Of a stretch of 64,000 nt of DNA, positions 1-8,332 are shown in pieces (the stretch's first letter is position 1; every line of letters starts with the position of its first letter). A model generated the notes under the pieces. The model was not told the DNA's origin. It saw only the letters and a program-made list of their open reading frames with translations, and ran no database searches. Source of the DNA: Ruminococcus sp. (lineage in GTDB: Bacteria > Bacillota > Clostridia > Oscillospirales > Ruminococcaceae); assembly GCA_017484095.1 (NCBI GenBank), contig JAFUTU010000040.1:1-64000 (forward strand), in the 5' to 3' direction. A program made the translations under genes and the position numbers.

Positions 1-149
1 CAGCCGTTTACCTTGCTTTAATATTATAGCAGACCCTTCCCGAGAATTCAAGAGGGCCGCACCATAATTATAACATTTGACAAATTATTCGCACACAATA
101 TAGTAATATTTCATAATAAAAAAATTAATAAAACGATTACAGTTCTGCC

Positions 150-213
150 GAACGGGCGGTAACCGTGGGTTAGGGGCGACGGTGCAGGTGCACGCACCTG
201 CAGTGCGGCGAGC
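150..213. repeat. GC-rich intergenic repeat remnant
   Basis: GC-rich stretch in otherwise AT-rich intergenic DNA. It contains the palindromic stretch GCAGGTGCACGCACCTGC and ends in GTGCGGCGAGCAC, the same end motif found at 9978-9990, 12080-12092 and 15436-15448. It abuts the ppa stop codon. The rest of bases 1-214 is AT-rich and no gene was seen in it. Confidence 0.5.
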
Positions 214-214
214 A

Positions 215-745
215 CTATTTGCAGAAGCATTCTACATATCTGTCAATGCAGCTGGTGATTATCTTCTTTGCATCTGCACTGCCCTTTACATCGTCTATAA
301 CGGTGTCCTTGTGCTCAAGAGCCTTATACACCGAGAAAAAATGCGACATCTCATCGAAAATATGCTTTGGCAGCTCACTGATGTCTTTATAAACGTTATA
401 TGTAGGGTCTGACTTTGGTATGCAGATGATCTTTTCGTCTGCGGCGCCGTTGTCAAGCATTATGATAACACCTATCGGGTAGCAGTCTACCAGAGACATT
501 GAGGCAAGCTTTTCAGAACACAGCACCAGCACGTCAAGAGGGTCTCCGTCCTCGGCATAGGTGCGCGGGATAAAGCCGTAGCTTGCAGGATAATGTGTCG
601 ATGTGTAAAGTATCCTGTCCATTTTGAGAAGGCCCGTCTCCTTGTCAAGCTCATACTTTACCTTTGAGCCCTGCGGTATCTCTATAACTGCTGTAAAAAG
701 GTCAGCGGTTATCCTCTTTGGTGAAATGTCATGCCAGATGTTCAT
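215..745 (-). CDS. ppa: Inorganic pyrophosphatase (family I, soluble)
   Basis: A 176-residue cytosolic enzyme that hydrolyses pyrophosphate to two phosphates and so pulls biosynthetic reactions forward. The family I core is visible: IPQGSKVKYELDKETG near the N terminus, YPASYGFIPRTYAEDGDPLDVLVL around residues 50-75 holding the metal-binding acidic residues (split here as YGFIPRT and EDGDPLDVLV), and a further acidic/lysine cluster later. Length fits the bacterial family. An in-frame TTG at 760 exists, but GGAGG lies between it and the ATG at 745, so 745 is the start. It has its own promoter (797-825) and is probably monocistronic. The call is very secure. Confidence 0.96.
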   Translation of the reverse strand: MNIWHDISPKRITADLFTAVIEIPQGSKVKYELDKETGLLKMDRILYTSTHYPASYGFIPRTYAEDGDPLDVLVLCSEKLASMSLVDCYPIGVIIMLDNGAADEKIICIPKSDPTYNVYKDISELPKHIFDEMSHFFSVYKALEHKDTVIDDVKGSADAKKIITSCIDRYVECFCK

Positions 746-796
746 AAATACGTCCTCCAATTTTATGCCGAGAGCTCGGCAGATAAATTTACCTAA

Positions 797-825
797 AGTA
801 TATCAGGATATTTGCAAAAAGTCAA
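797..825 (-). promoter_or_regulatory. Promoter of ppa
   Basis: Read on the minus strand: -35 TTGACT (825-820), 17 bp, -10 TATACT (802-797). It lies 50 bp ahead of the ppa start. Confidence 0.7.
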
Positions 826-1394
826 CCACGCTGCTCCTCAAACGGTCTGAGCTCTTTTAGCTTGCAGTTTTCTATCCCTGCGCTCCAGAAATCCTTTCGC
901 GGAATGCCGTTGACCTGACAAATTATGCTGCAGTTCATTGCCCCGTGGCCTACTATAAGCACATCAAGGCATTTTTTAAGCGCAGGATATACGGTATCTT
1001 CCAAAAAGGCTCCTGTTCTTTTGTAAAGGTCGTCAAGACTTTCTGCGCCCTCGGCAGGAACGGTGTAAAGCTCGGGGTGCCGAAACAGGGTATTTATCGG
1101 GCAATCGGGCATCGAAAAAGAGTTCTCCTGCCCCTCATAAATGCCGTAGCACATCTCAACGAGCCTGTAATCTGTGATTATAGGGACATCTCTTCCTGCA
1201 AGAAGTATCTCAGCTGTCTCTCTTGCACGTACCAGCGGCGAACAGTAGCACACATCAAAATGCACACTCTCATACTCATCGTGAGCCCTGCGCGCCATTT
1301 CGCGCCCCTCATCATTGATAGGCACATCTGTTCTGCCCTGGAGCTTATACTTAGCGTTCCAGTCGGTCTTGCCGTGTCTCATTATGTAAAGCAT
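822..1394 (-). CDS. Histidine phosphatase family protein
   Basis: A 190-residue protein of the histidine phosphatase (phosphoglycerate mutase-like) superfamily. The catalytic RHG motif is at residues 7-9 (YIMRHGKTDWN), a conserved arginine follows in SPLVRARETAEILL, and the second catalytic histidine is in VGHGAMN near residue 150. Such proteins dephosphorylate small metabolites such as cobalamin precursors or sugar phosphates; the substrate cannot be told from sequence. The start has AAGGAGAG ahead of the ATG. It lies 18 bp downstream of the unknown gene at 1413-1982 and is probably co-transcribed with it. Confidence 0.85.
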   Translation of the reverse strand: MLYIMRHGKTDWNAKYKLQGRTDVPINDEGREMARRAHDEYESVHFDVCYCSPLVRARETAEILLAGRDVPIITDYRLVEMCYGIYEGQENSFSMPDCPINTLFRHPELYTVPAEGAESLDDLYKRTGAFLEDTVYPALKKCLDVLIVGHGAMNCSIICQVNGIPRKDFWSAGIENCKLKELRPFEEQRG

Positions 1395-1412
1395 TATACT
1401 CTCCTTGAAAGG

Positions 1413-1982
1413 TCATTCGCCTGCGCTGCGGTACATTCCGGCTTCTTCAAGCGCTTCGGGGATATCGAAAACAGTCTCTCCGTTAAGCTCAACTGCGGTA
1501 AGGGTACCCTCGTTCTTTTTTGAGATAAGGTCACCCAGAAAGACGGCTTTTTCTCTGTCGTCAGTCATCACGGCACCGAGCTTTGAAAGCGCAGAGCTGT
1601 AAAAGTCAGGCGTCTGAGAATAGAGCATAAACTCCTGATAATCTTTGAAATAAAACTCATCACCGGTCTTGTTCGAGCCGAAGCCGAACCTTGAAACACC
1701 GTCCTGAACAAGCAGCTCGCCGAAGCGTTTCATCACGGCAAATGCGACCTCACGGGTGCAGTTATCAAGATAGTAAAGGGCATAATCATCAACGTCCTCA
1801 GGGAGCTCTATAAAGAAAAATACAGGCTCGGGAACGCTTTCAAGAAAGGCATTTACCGCCTTTGGTATAAGCTCTGCCGAGAGAGAGCCCGTAAAGCCCT
1901 CCTGCTCACTGACGATATATGAATCTAGCTTCAAGACGCCGTCAACATCAACGCCCTGACAAAGCTGAAATTTGTTTTCCAA
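1413..1982 (-). CDS. Conserved hypothetical protein
   Basis: A 189-residue acidic protein of unknown function; no signal peptide or membrane segment was seen. The most likely start is TTG at 1982, which has GGAGG 8 nt upstream; a GTG at 1991 overlaps that ribosome-binding site and is less likely. An aromatic-rich middle part (FGFGSNKTGDEFYFKDYQ) and a C-terminal stretch ending in EALEEAGMYRS are the visible features. It is first in a two-gene unit with the histidine phosphatase and has a good promoter at 2022-2050. I do not recognise the family. Confidence 0.75.
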   Translation of the reverse strand: MENKFQLCQGVDVDGVLKLDSYIVSEQEGFTGSLSAELIPKAVNAFLESVPEPVFFFIELPEDVDDYALYYLDNCTREVAFAVMKRFGELLVQDGVSRFGFGSNKTGDEFYFKDYQEFMLYSQTPDFYSSALSKLGAVMTDDREKAVFLGDLISKKNEGTLTAVELNGETVFDIPEALEEAGMYRSAGE

Positions 1983-2021
1983 GGATAACACCTCCGAAGA
2001 TGACTTAGCATATTTTCTGAT

Positions 2022-2050
2022 ATTATATCACAAGATATCAAAAAAGTAAA
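2022..2050 (-). promoter_or_regulatory. Promoter of the 1413-1982 operon
   Basis: Minus strand: -35 TTTACT (2050-2045), 17 bp, extended -10 TGATATAAT (hexamer 2027-2022). Confidence 0.65.
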
Positions 2051-2070
2051 GCTATCAAGTCTGTTCTTCG

Positions 2071-2106
2071 CAAAAAAGCTCCTGCCGAAACTAGCGGCAG
2101 GAGCCT
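2071..2106 (-). terminator. spo0A terminator
   Basis: Minus strand: perfect 10-bp stem GCTCCTGCCG / CGGCAGGAGC followed by a T-run. It begins just after the spo0A stop codon. Confidence 0.85.
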
Positions 2107-2109
2107 GTA

Positions 2110-2889
2110 TCACACAGCTACTGTAGTCTTGTATTTCAAGCTTATCTTATCCGCAAGCAGGGCTATGAACTCGCTGTTTGTAGGCTTGCCCTTGCCTGTG
2201 TTCACTGTATAGCCGAAGAAGCTGTTGAGAACATCCACATCTCCTCTGTCCCAGGCTATCTCTATGGCGTGGCGAATGGCTCTCTCTACCCTTGAAGGCG
2301 TTGTTGAGAATTTTTTTGCCACCGCAGGATATAATAGCTTTGTCACGCTCTCAAGCATCTCTTTATCTTCAACGGAAAGCATTATAGCCTCTCTGAGATA
2401 ATGATATCCCTTTATGTGCGCAGGCACGCCTATCCTATGTATCATATCTGTGACTACGAGCTCCATATTGAAGCTTGTACGAGGGCTCATAGGAGCGCTG
2501 CCCGAAGGGTCGGTGTCAATATCGAGCATTGATCTTATCCTGTCGCCGAGTATCTTTATGTCGAAGGGCTTCAGCATAAAATATGACGCCCCCGAATTCA
2601 TCACCTGGTTTTCTATAAATGCGTTCTCATAAGCGCTGGTGACGATGAACCTGGGGTTCTTATAGTTTGACGATCTCATTTTTCTGATGAGCTCTATCGC
2701 ATCTAAGCCCGGCATAACAGCGTCGATTATCACAACATCGGGCTGTTCGTTTTTTATCGCTTCATAGATGACCGTACCGTCCTTCTGCCTTGTGATAACG
2801 AAAAAGCCCAGCGCCCTGAGTGATGCCGCACAGGATACTCCGTACTGGGCTGTGTCATCTCCGATAAGTATTTTGATCTTGTTTGTCAT
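2110..2889 (-). CDS. spo0A: Stage 0 sporulation protein A (master response regulator)
   Basis: A 259-residue transcription factor that starts sporulation when phosphorylated and binds 0A boxes in DNA. The N-terminal receiver (about 1-120) has the acidic pair in [11 protein letters not shown], the phosphoacceptor aspartate in [12 protein letters not shown] and the lysine in FMLKPFD. The C-terminal DNA-binding domain has the family signature [18 protein letters not shown] and ends in KTTVAV. The start is the ATG at 2889 with GGAGG 6 nt upstream, rather than the ATG at 2904 that overlaps that site. It lies downstream of spoIVB, the conserved order in sporulating Firmicutes. A 0A-like box at 3067-3074 suggests autoregulation. 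Confidence 0.97.
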   Translation of the reverse strand: MTNKIKILIGDDTAQYGVSCAASLRALGFFVITRQKDGTVIYEAIKNEQPDVVIIDAVMPGLDAIELIRKMRSSNYKNPRFIVTSAYENAFIENQVMNSGASYFMLKPFDIKILGDRIRSMLDIDTDPSGSAPMSPRTSFNMELVVTDMIHRIGVPAHIKGYHYLREAIMLSVEDKEMLESVTKLLYPAVAKKFSTTPSRVERAIRHAIEIAWDRGDVDVLNSFFGYTVNTGKGKPTNSEFIALLADKISLKYKTTVAV

Positions 2890-3066
2890 TTTCTGTTCCT
2901 CCATATCTATGATGTCTTGTCCGCGCAGAGCACAAGGCTCTGCAAAACGGACAGAATTTGAAAAATCATGCAGGGAGCTTTTTTCGCCCTGCTCATTTCC
3001 TGTGTTTTATCATAACACATCGTTTTTTCAAAATCAATAGATTTTTAGATAAATCGTCATATTTTT

Positions 3067-3074
3067 ATCGACAA
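3067..3074 (-). promoter_or_regulatory. Possible 0A box upstream of spo0A
   Basis: Minus strand reads TTGTCGAT, matching the Spo0A-binding consensus TTGTCGAA at seven of eight positions, about 180 bp upstream of the spo0A start. One short match is weak evidence. Confidence 0.35.
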
Positions 3075-3168
3075 ATACGTCTATATTTCACAAAGAAAAT
3101 GCAATAAATATCTGTTTTACGAATATTTATGCTCTTTTTGACAAACCCTAACAAAAACGCCTGTCAGC

Positions 3169-4368
3169 CTATCCTTTTTGCCGATCAGAGGCGATATCTG
3201 TGACCTGAGAGTACATTGTGTCGGCAAAGATCGCATAACCGCGGGTGGAGTCGTCAACAAACACATGAGTGACTGCGCCGACTATCCTGCCGTTCTGGAT
3301 AAGTGGAGAGCCGCTCATTCCCTGAACGATGCCGCCAGCTTTTTTTATCAGCTTCTTATCGGTAACTCTGATGACCATATCGTGCTCTGAGCTGCCTGAG
3401 ATATCCGCACTCTCTATAATGACGGAATACTCCTTCGCGCCCTTGCCGTCTATATCACAAAGAATTGCGGCTTCACCCGTGCTGACCTCATGGGAGAAGG
3501 CAATGGGAAGTGCCTCCGATGAGGAAGCAGGGTCATAGTCAAGGGTGCCGTAAACGCCGTCGCTGCGGTTTTTAAGGATAGTTCCCACAGAGGCGGAATT
3601 TTTGAACTCCCCTATCAGCTGACCCGGAGAGCCCGATTCCGACTTTGTTATGCCTGTGAGCTTTATCTCACCTACCGACCCCTGAGAGAGCGTTATGGTC
3701 TGTTTGGTGTCACTGTCACAGACAGGGTGTCCAAGCCCTGCAAAGGCGCCAGTATCACGGACATAGAAGGTGAGGGTGCCGATGCCTGCGGAGGAATCTC
3801 TGACCCACATACCTGCCTTATAACTTCCCTTGTCAAGCTCAGGTTCGAGCTCAAGCTCAAGGCGCTCTCCGTCACGCTCCAGTGTTACGCTGCAGGGCTG
3901 ACCTCCGCTTTTGCTTATGATATCGGAGACATCGCTGTTATCTGCCACAGGCTCACCTGCTACCTTAGAGATAACATCTCCAACCTCGATGCCTGCCTCT
4001 TTGGCGGGGCATCTGCCGCCTACCTCCTGAAGCTCTATTACCATAACTCCGTCAGACATGAGCTTTAAGCCTATAGGCTCACCGACGGGTACGGCATATG
4101 CTCTTTTCACTGTATTCATTTTCACATCCTTTATCGGCACTGTGCCGAACAGCATAAGGGTCATATCAGATGAGGATGTACCGCTGCCTGCCTCAACTGC
4201 TGCTGTTTTGCCGCTGACGGCACTTATCGGCAGAGCTGAATGAAGGGTAAAGCTTCCGCTGACATTATAGATGTCGGGCAATGCGGTCTCATAAAAGCCT
4301 GCTGCAGAAACGAGCGCCAGCATACAGGTGCCTATCAGAGCAGCTGCGGTCTTTAGTATTCGCTGCAT
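3169..4368 (-). CDS. spoIVB: SpoIVB sporulation serine peptidase
   Basis: A 399-residue S55 peptidase, normally made in the forespore and exported to the intermembrane space, where it triggers pro-sigma-K processing. Visible parts are an N-terminal hydrophobic anchor (about 5-25), a PDZ domain (GVMVIELQEVGG to about residue 175), then the peptidase domain with the catalytic histidine in AGLGHPVCD and the catalytic serine in VQGMSGSPL, followed by the family signature near AVTHVFV. The ATG at 4368 has AAAGGA 9 nt upstream; an earlier TTG at 4386 is unlikely. It is followed by spo0A, as in other sporulators. Together they indicate a genome with sporulation genes, though not that the strain forms spores. 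Confidence 0.95.
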   Translation of the reverse strand: MQRILKTAAALIGTCMLALVSAAGFYETALPDIYNVSGSFTLHSALPISAVSGKTAAVEAGSGTSSSDMTLMLFGTVPIKDVKMNTVKRAYAVPVGEPIGLKLMSDGVMVIELQEVGGRCPAKEAGIEVGDVISKVAGEPVADNSDVSDIISKSGGQPCSVTLERDGERLELELEPELDKGSYKAGMWVRDSSAGIGTLTFYVRDTGAFAGLGHPVCDSDTKQTITLSQGSVGEIKLTGITKSESGSPGQLIGEFKNSASVGTILKNRSDGVYGTLDYDPASSSEALPIAFSHEVSTGEAAILCDIDGKGAKEYSVIIESADISGSSEHDMVIRVTDKKLIKKAGGIVQGMSGSPLIQNGRIVGAVTHVFVDDSTRGYAIFADTMYSQVTDIASDRQKG

Positions 4369-4518
4369 TTTTATCAGTCCTTTCAATTTTTCTCACAATT
4401 TTATTCTTGACAAAGCAAAAAAATTAATTCAGTGTCTGACACAAGTATTATTTGTCTTGGAAAAGAGCCTGCTCTGAAATTTCCGACTGCGGACTTCAGG
4501 GGTTTCCAAAATAAGGTG

Positions 4519-4547
4519 TTGATATTTGTGATGATCTGTGTTATAAT
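4519..4547 (+). promoter_or_regulatory. Promoter of the 4591-5229 gene
   Basis: -35 TTGATA (4519-4524), 17 bp, extended -10 TGTTATAAT (hexamer 4542-4547). Confidence 0.65.
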
Positions 4548-4590
4548 ATCATTTGTATAATTTTATTATAAAACGAGATCGAGGTATAAT

Positions 4591-5229
4591 ATGTCAAAAA
4601 AGGACAGGCTGAAGGCTCAGAAGCAAAAGCAGGAAAAGCTTAAAAAGCAGGCTGAGTTGGACGAGTTGAAACAAAAAGAAGAATATGAAAGCGGCAGCAA
4701 GGAGAGCAAGGCTGTCAGAAAAATGAAAAAGCAAAGCGGCATCAAGGACGAGCCGTTCTATTATATGATACTGAAGATCATCATGCTGCTGGGATACGGC
4801 TACTCGGTGTTTTTCTACGGGTCTATCACTATAATAGGTATACTTGGCAAGTACATAGAGCCGACACCGCCGAAATGGGTGCTGTGGGTATTTATAGGCT
4901 CTTGGATAACTATAACGGCAGGAATGTTCCTCAGCTTTTTCAAAAGGTATTTCTCAGCGTTCGTTCTGTGCATAGGCGGTATGATCGCTTATCTTCACGG
5001 TGCAAACTATATGATAGAAAAAATACAGATGTATCTGAGAACACACACGGTAAAGCCCGAGCTTATGGATATGGACAAGGAATATATGCTGAGGTATTAT
5101 CCCATCGGCATTGTAGGTTTCATATCGTTCGTGCTGCTGGTGATAACGGTGATAAGGCTCCTACTTATCAGAATGAGGAAGCAGCAGATAAAGGATACGG
5201 CGCCTGTAAGGAGCATCGTGGAGGAATAA
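4591..5229 (+). CDS. Small multi-spanning membrane protein with charged N-terminal tail
   Basis: A 212-residue protein of unknown function. The first 50 residues are almost all Lys/Glu/Gln/Ser (MSKKDRLKAQKQKQEKLKKQ) and probably form a cytosolic helix. About four transmembrane helices follow (around 60-90, 100-120, 125-145 and 170-195), and the C terminus is basic. GAGG precedes the ATG. It has its own promoter and is followed by a strong terminator, so it is monocistronic between spoIVB (divergent) and nrdD. No family was recognised. Confidence 0.8.
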   Translation: MSKKDRLKAQKQKQEKLKKQAELDELKQKEEYESGSKESKAVRKMKKQSGIKDEPFYYMILKIIMLLGYGYSVFFYGSITIIGILGKYIEPTPPKWVLWVFIGSWITITAGMFLSFFKRYFSAFVLCIGGMIAYLHGANYMIEKIQMYLRTHTVKPELMDMDKEYMLRYYPIGIVGFISFVLLVITVIRLLLIRMRKQQIKDTAPVRSIVEE

Positions 5230-5286
5230 GGACAGCAGTAATTTTATTCCAGTTTGATTACTTACTTTAGCGGCATTAACTAATTG

Positions 5287-5330
5287 TGAAAAAGTGCTGA
5301 ATTTGAATTTTCAAATTTGGCACTTTTTTT
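5287..5330 (+). terminator. Terminator after the 4591-5229 gene
   Basis: Long stem: AAAAAGTGCTGAATTTG pairs with CAAATTTGGCACTTTTTTT around a short loop. It separates the membrane gene from nrdD. Confidence 0.8.
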
Positions 5331-5343
5331 GTACACATACCCC

Positions 5344-5371
5344 TTGACTTATTTTAGGGGTGTGGTATAAT
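5344..5371 (+). promoter_or_regulatory. Promoter of nrdDG
   Basis: -35 TTGACT (5344-5349), 16 bp, -10 TATAAT (5366-5371). The predicted start of transcription is near 5378, directly at the first NrdR-like box. Confidence 0.75.
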
Positions 5372-5378
5372 AATAACT

Positions 5379-5426
5379 GTTCGATATAATGTTGTTGAAA
5401 TTGAAGTGAACCACAAGATATAGTGG
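5379..5426 (+). promoter_or_regulatory. Pair of NrdR-box-like operators
   Basis: Box A is GTTCGATATAATGTTG (5379-5394) and box B is CCACAAGATATAGTGG (5411-5426). Both resemble the NrdR consensus acaCwAtATaTwGtgt, B strongly. Their centres are 32 bp apart, about three helical turns, as is usual for NrdR box pairs. Binding here would block transcription of nrdDG when deoxynucleotides are plentiful. nrdR itself is not in the window. Confidence 0.7.
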
Positions 5427-5470
5427 TTCGATAGGAAAATAAGAAAATTATTTAAGGGGAGAAAAATGCT

Positions 5471-7672
5471 GTGAAGATCATCAAAAGAAGCGGTGTCGAG
5501 AACGTATTTGACAGAAAAAAGATCGAGAACGCCGTAAAGAAAGCCAACATAACCGTTGAGGAGGACGAGAGACTCTCCGAAAATGAGGTAAAGGATATAG
5601 CGCTTGATATAGAGGAGCGCTGCGGACAGATGGACCGAGCTATGGACGTCGAGACTATCCAGGACTGGGTAGAGGCGGACATTATGAAGCACGGCAAGTA
5701 TACCGTTGCGAAGCACTACATCACCTACCGTTATGAGCGTTCGATCGTGCGTCAGGCTAACACTACGGACAAGCAGATACTTTCTCTCCTGAATTTCGAG
5801 AATGAAGAGGTAAAGCAGGAGAACTCAAACAAGAACCCTACTGTAAACTCAGTTCAGAGAGACTATATGGCAGGCGAGGTGAGCAAGGACATCACAAAGA
5901 GGTTCCTGTTGCCTGATGATATCGTTGAAGCTCATGAGAAGGGACTTATACACTTCCACGATGCGGATTATTTCGCGCAGCATATGCACAACTGCTGCCT
6001 CGTTAATCTTGAGGATATGCTGCAAAACGGCACGGTCATCAGCGAGGTAATGATAGAGAAGCCTCACAGCTTTTCTACTGCCTGCAACATTGCAACTCAG
6101 GCTATTGCTCAGATAGCGTCGTCACAGTACGGCGGACAGAGCATAACTCTTTCTCATCTGGCACCTTTTGTTCAGATATCGAGAGACAAGTACCGCAAAG
6201 AGGTAAGAAAAGAGTTCGCAGAGCTTGGGCTTGACGTTGACGATGAGACCGTTAACAAGGCTGCCGAAATGAGAGTCAAGGCTGAGATAGTTCAGGGCGT
6301 ACAGATGATACAGTATCAGGTCATCACACTTATGACTACTAACGGTCAGGCGCCGTTCGTAACGATATTCATGTATCTTGATGAGGTGCCCGAGGGTCAG
6401 ACAAGAGATGACCTCGCAGCTATAATAGAGGAGATGCTCAGGCAAAGGATACAGGGCGTAAAGAACGAAAAGGGCGTATTTATAACGCCTGCATTCCCGA
6501 AGCTTATCTATGCGCTTGATGAGGATAACGTAAGAGAAAGCTCAAAGTACTGGTATCTGACGGAGCTGGCTGCTAAGTGTACAGCTAAGAGAATGGTGCC
6601 CGATTACATCAGTGCAAAGGTGATGAGAGAGCTCAAGGGCGGAGATGTTTACACCTGTATGGGCTGCCGTTCGTTCCTCACTCCCGACAGGTTCACCGAT
6701 AAAGGCGTGCCGAATATCGCAAAGGCCAAGAACTATCAGGAGGGAAAGCACAAGTATTACGGAAGGTTCAATCAGGGCGTTGTTACGCTTAATCTGGTGG
6801 ATATCGCGTGCTCCTCAGGCAAGGATATGGAGAAGTTCTGGAAGATATTCGACGAGAGACTTGAGATATGCAGGAGAGCTCTTACGATAAGACATGAGAG
6901 ACTGAAGGGTACAGCTTCTGACGTTGCGCCTATCCTCTGGCAGAACGGTGCGCTTGCAAGGCTTGAAAAGGGCGAGAAGATAGACAAGCTCCTTTATGAC
7001 GGATATTCTACTATATCGCTCGGCTATGCAGGGCTTTGTGAGTGCGTAAGGTATATGACGGGTCACTCTCACACTGACCCGGAGGCTACACCGTTTGCAT
7101 TGGATATAATGAAGTATCTGAACGATGCGTGCGCTAAGTGGAAGGCTGAGACAAATATTGATTTCAGCATCTACGGCACTCCGCTGGAGTCTACCACCTA
7201 CAAGTTCGCAAGGTGCTTGCAGACCCGCTTCGGCGTTATCGAGGGAGTTACTGACAAGAACTACATCACTAACAGCTATCACGTTCATGTTACCGAGGAA
7301 ATAGACGCGTTTGACAAGCTGAAGTTTGAAGCTCAGTTCCAGGCTCTGTCCCCGGGAGGCGCTATCAGCTATGTTGAGGTGCCTAATATGCAGCAGAATA
7401 TCGAGGGCGTGCTCGCTGTTATGCAGTATATCTACGATAACATAATGTACGCAGAACTTAACACAAAGAGCGACTACTGCCAGGTCTGCGGATATGACGG
7501 AGAGATACAGATAGTAAAAGAGGACGGAAAGCTCCTCTGGGAGTGCCCTAACTGCGGCAACCGCGACCAGAGCAAGCTGAACGTTGCAAGACGCACCTGC
7601 GGATATATCGGTACTCAGTTCTGGAATCAGGGCCGTACTCAGGAAATAATGGACCGAGTAATGCATCTGTAA
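5471..7672 (+). CDS. nrdD: Anaerobic ribonucleoside-triphosphate reductase, class III
   Basis: A 733-residue glycyl-radical enzyme that reduces ribonucleoside triphosphates to deoxy forms for DNA synthesis without oxygen. It starts with an ATP-cone (about 1-95, MKIIKRSGVENVFDRKKIE), the allosteric nucleotide-binding module. The C terminus has a four-cysteine zinc site (CQVCG and CPNCG) and the glycyl-radical loop RTCGYIGTQFWNQGR, where the glycine before TQF's isoleucine carries the radical. The start is GTG at 5471, about 9 nt after AAGGGGAG; a nearby ATG at 5466 runs straight into a stop. nrdG follows after 70 bp. No aerobic RNR occurs in the window, in keeping with a strict anaerobe. Confidence 0.98.
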   Translation: MKIIKRSGVENVFDRKKIENAVKKANITVEEDERLSENEVKDIALDIEERCGQMDRAMDVETIQDWVEADIMKHGKYTVAKHYITYRYERSIVRQANTTDKQILSLLNFENEEVKQENSNKNPTVNSVQRDYMAGEVSKDITKRFLLPDDIVEAHEKGLIHFHDADYFAQHMHNCCLVNLEDMLQNGTVISEVMIEKPHSFSTACNIATQAIAQIASSQYGGQSITLSHLAPFVQISRDKYRKEVRKEFAELGLDVDDETVNKAAEMRVKAEIVQGVQMIQYQVITLMTTNGQAPFVTIFMYLDEVPEGQTRDDLAAIIEEMLRQRIQGVKNEKGVFITPAFPKLIYALDEDNVRESSKYWYLTELAAKCTAKRMVPDYISAKVMRELKGGDVYTCMGCRSFLTPDRFTDKGVPNIAKAKNYQEGKHKYYGRFNQGVVTLNLVDIACSSGKDMEKFWKIFDERLEICRRALTIRHERLKGTASDVAPILWQNGALARLEKGEKIDKLLYDGYSTISLGYAGLCECVRYMTGHSHTDPEATPFALDIMKYLNDACAKWKAETNIDFSIYGTPLESTTYKFARCLQTRFGVIEGVTDKNYITNSYHVHVTEEIDAFDKLKFEAQFQALSPGGAISYVEVPNMQQNIEGVLAVMQYIYDNIMYAELNTKSDYCQVCGYDGEIQIVKEDGKLLWECPNCGNRDQSKLNVARRTCGYIGTQFWNQGRTQEIMDRVMHL

Positions 7673-7682
7673 TTAGTAGTTA

Positions 7683-7713
7683 AAATATCCCCCGCCAGCG
7701 GCGGGGGATATTT
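7683..7713 (+). terminator. Hairpin between nrdD and nrdG
   Basis: Perfect GC-rich stem (AAATATCCCCCGCC / GGCGGGGGATATTT, loop AGC), followed only by a short T stretch. It could be a leaky terminator or an mRNA-stabilising hairpin setting the nrdD:nrdG ratio. Confidence 0.6.
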
Positions 7714-7742
7714 AACAAAAATATATTTAACAGGAGTATTAT

Positions 7743-8270
7743 ATGAACTACTGTGCAATAAAAAAGACCGACATCGCTGACGGTCCGGGGGTGAGGGTCA
7801 CTCTGTTCGTTTCGGGGTGCAGACACCACTGCAAGGGCTGTTTTCAGCCTGAGACATGGGATTTCAACTACGGTCAGCCATACACGGATAAGACCCGTGA
7901 TGAGCTCATAGAGGCGCTTTCAAAGCCATACATCAAGGGGCTTACGCTGCTGGGCGGTGAGCCTATGGAGCCTGACAATCAGAGAACTCTGGTAAGGCTT
8001 TTAAAAGAGATTAGAGAAAGGCTGCCTGAGAAGAACGTCTGGTGCTACACGGGGTGTGTGCTGGAGAAAGACCTATTAGCAGGCAGCGAGAGCGACTACC
8101 GCACCGAAGTAACGAACGAGATGCTCTCATACATTGACGTACTGGTTGACGGAGAATTCGTTCTGGAAAAGAGGAACCTTATGCTTAAGTTCAGAGGTTC
8201 TGAGAACCAGAGGCTGATAGATCTGAAAAAGACGCTTGCCGAGGGCAGGATAATAACACTGGAAGAATAA
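7743..8270 (+). CDS. nrdG: Anaerobic ribonucleotide reductase activating enzyme
   Basis: A 175-residue radical SAM enzyme that uses a [4Fe-4S] cluster and S-adenosylmethionine to place the glycyl radical on NrdD. The cluster motif CRHHCKGC (CxxxCxxC) is at about residues 26-33, and the GGEP-like motif LLGGEPMEP is near residue 75. Length is normal for the family. A ribosome-binding site (CAGGAG) precedes the ATG. It is the second gene of nrdDG, and a bidirectional terminator follows. Confidence 0.97.
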   Translation: MNYCAIKKTDIADGPGVRVTLFVSGCRHHCKGCFQPETWDFNYGQPYTDKTRDELIEALSKPYIKGLTLLGGEPMEPDNQRTLVRLLKEIRERLPEKNVWCYTGCVLEKDLLAGSESDYRTEVTNEMLSYIDVLVDGEFVLEKRNLMLKFRGSENQRLIDLKKTLAEGRIITLEE

Positions 8271-8284
8271 AACGCTCTAGTAAC

Positions 8285-8322
8285 AAAAAACGCAGCTTCT
8301 GTAAAAAGGAACTGCGTTTTTT
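8285..8322. terminator. Bidirectional terminator between nrdG and glyQS
   Basis: AAAAAACGCAG pairs with CTGCGTTTTTT. T-runs follow the stem on both strands, serving the convergent nrdG and glyQS genes. Confidence 0.8.
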
Positions 8323-8332
8323 ATACTCAATA

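Noticed and set aside
4432-4442. Short palindrome GTGTCTGACAC upstream of spoIVB
   Set aside because: Eleven bases without a matched promoter or repeat elsewhere nearby are too little to call an operator.
6815-7666. A 283-codon open frame antisense to nrdD
   Set aside because: It lies wholly within a certain nrdD gene. Its composition reflects the opposite strand of coding DNA, and it has no ribosome site or family motif.
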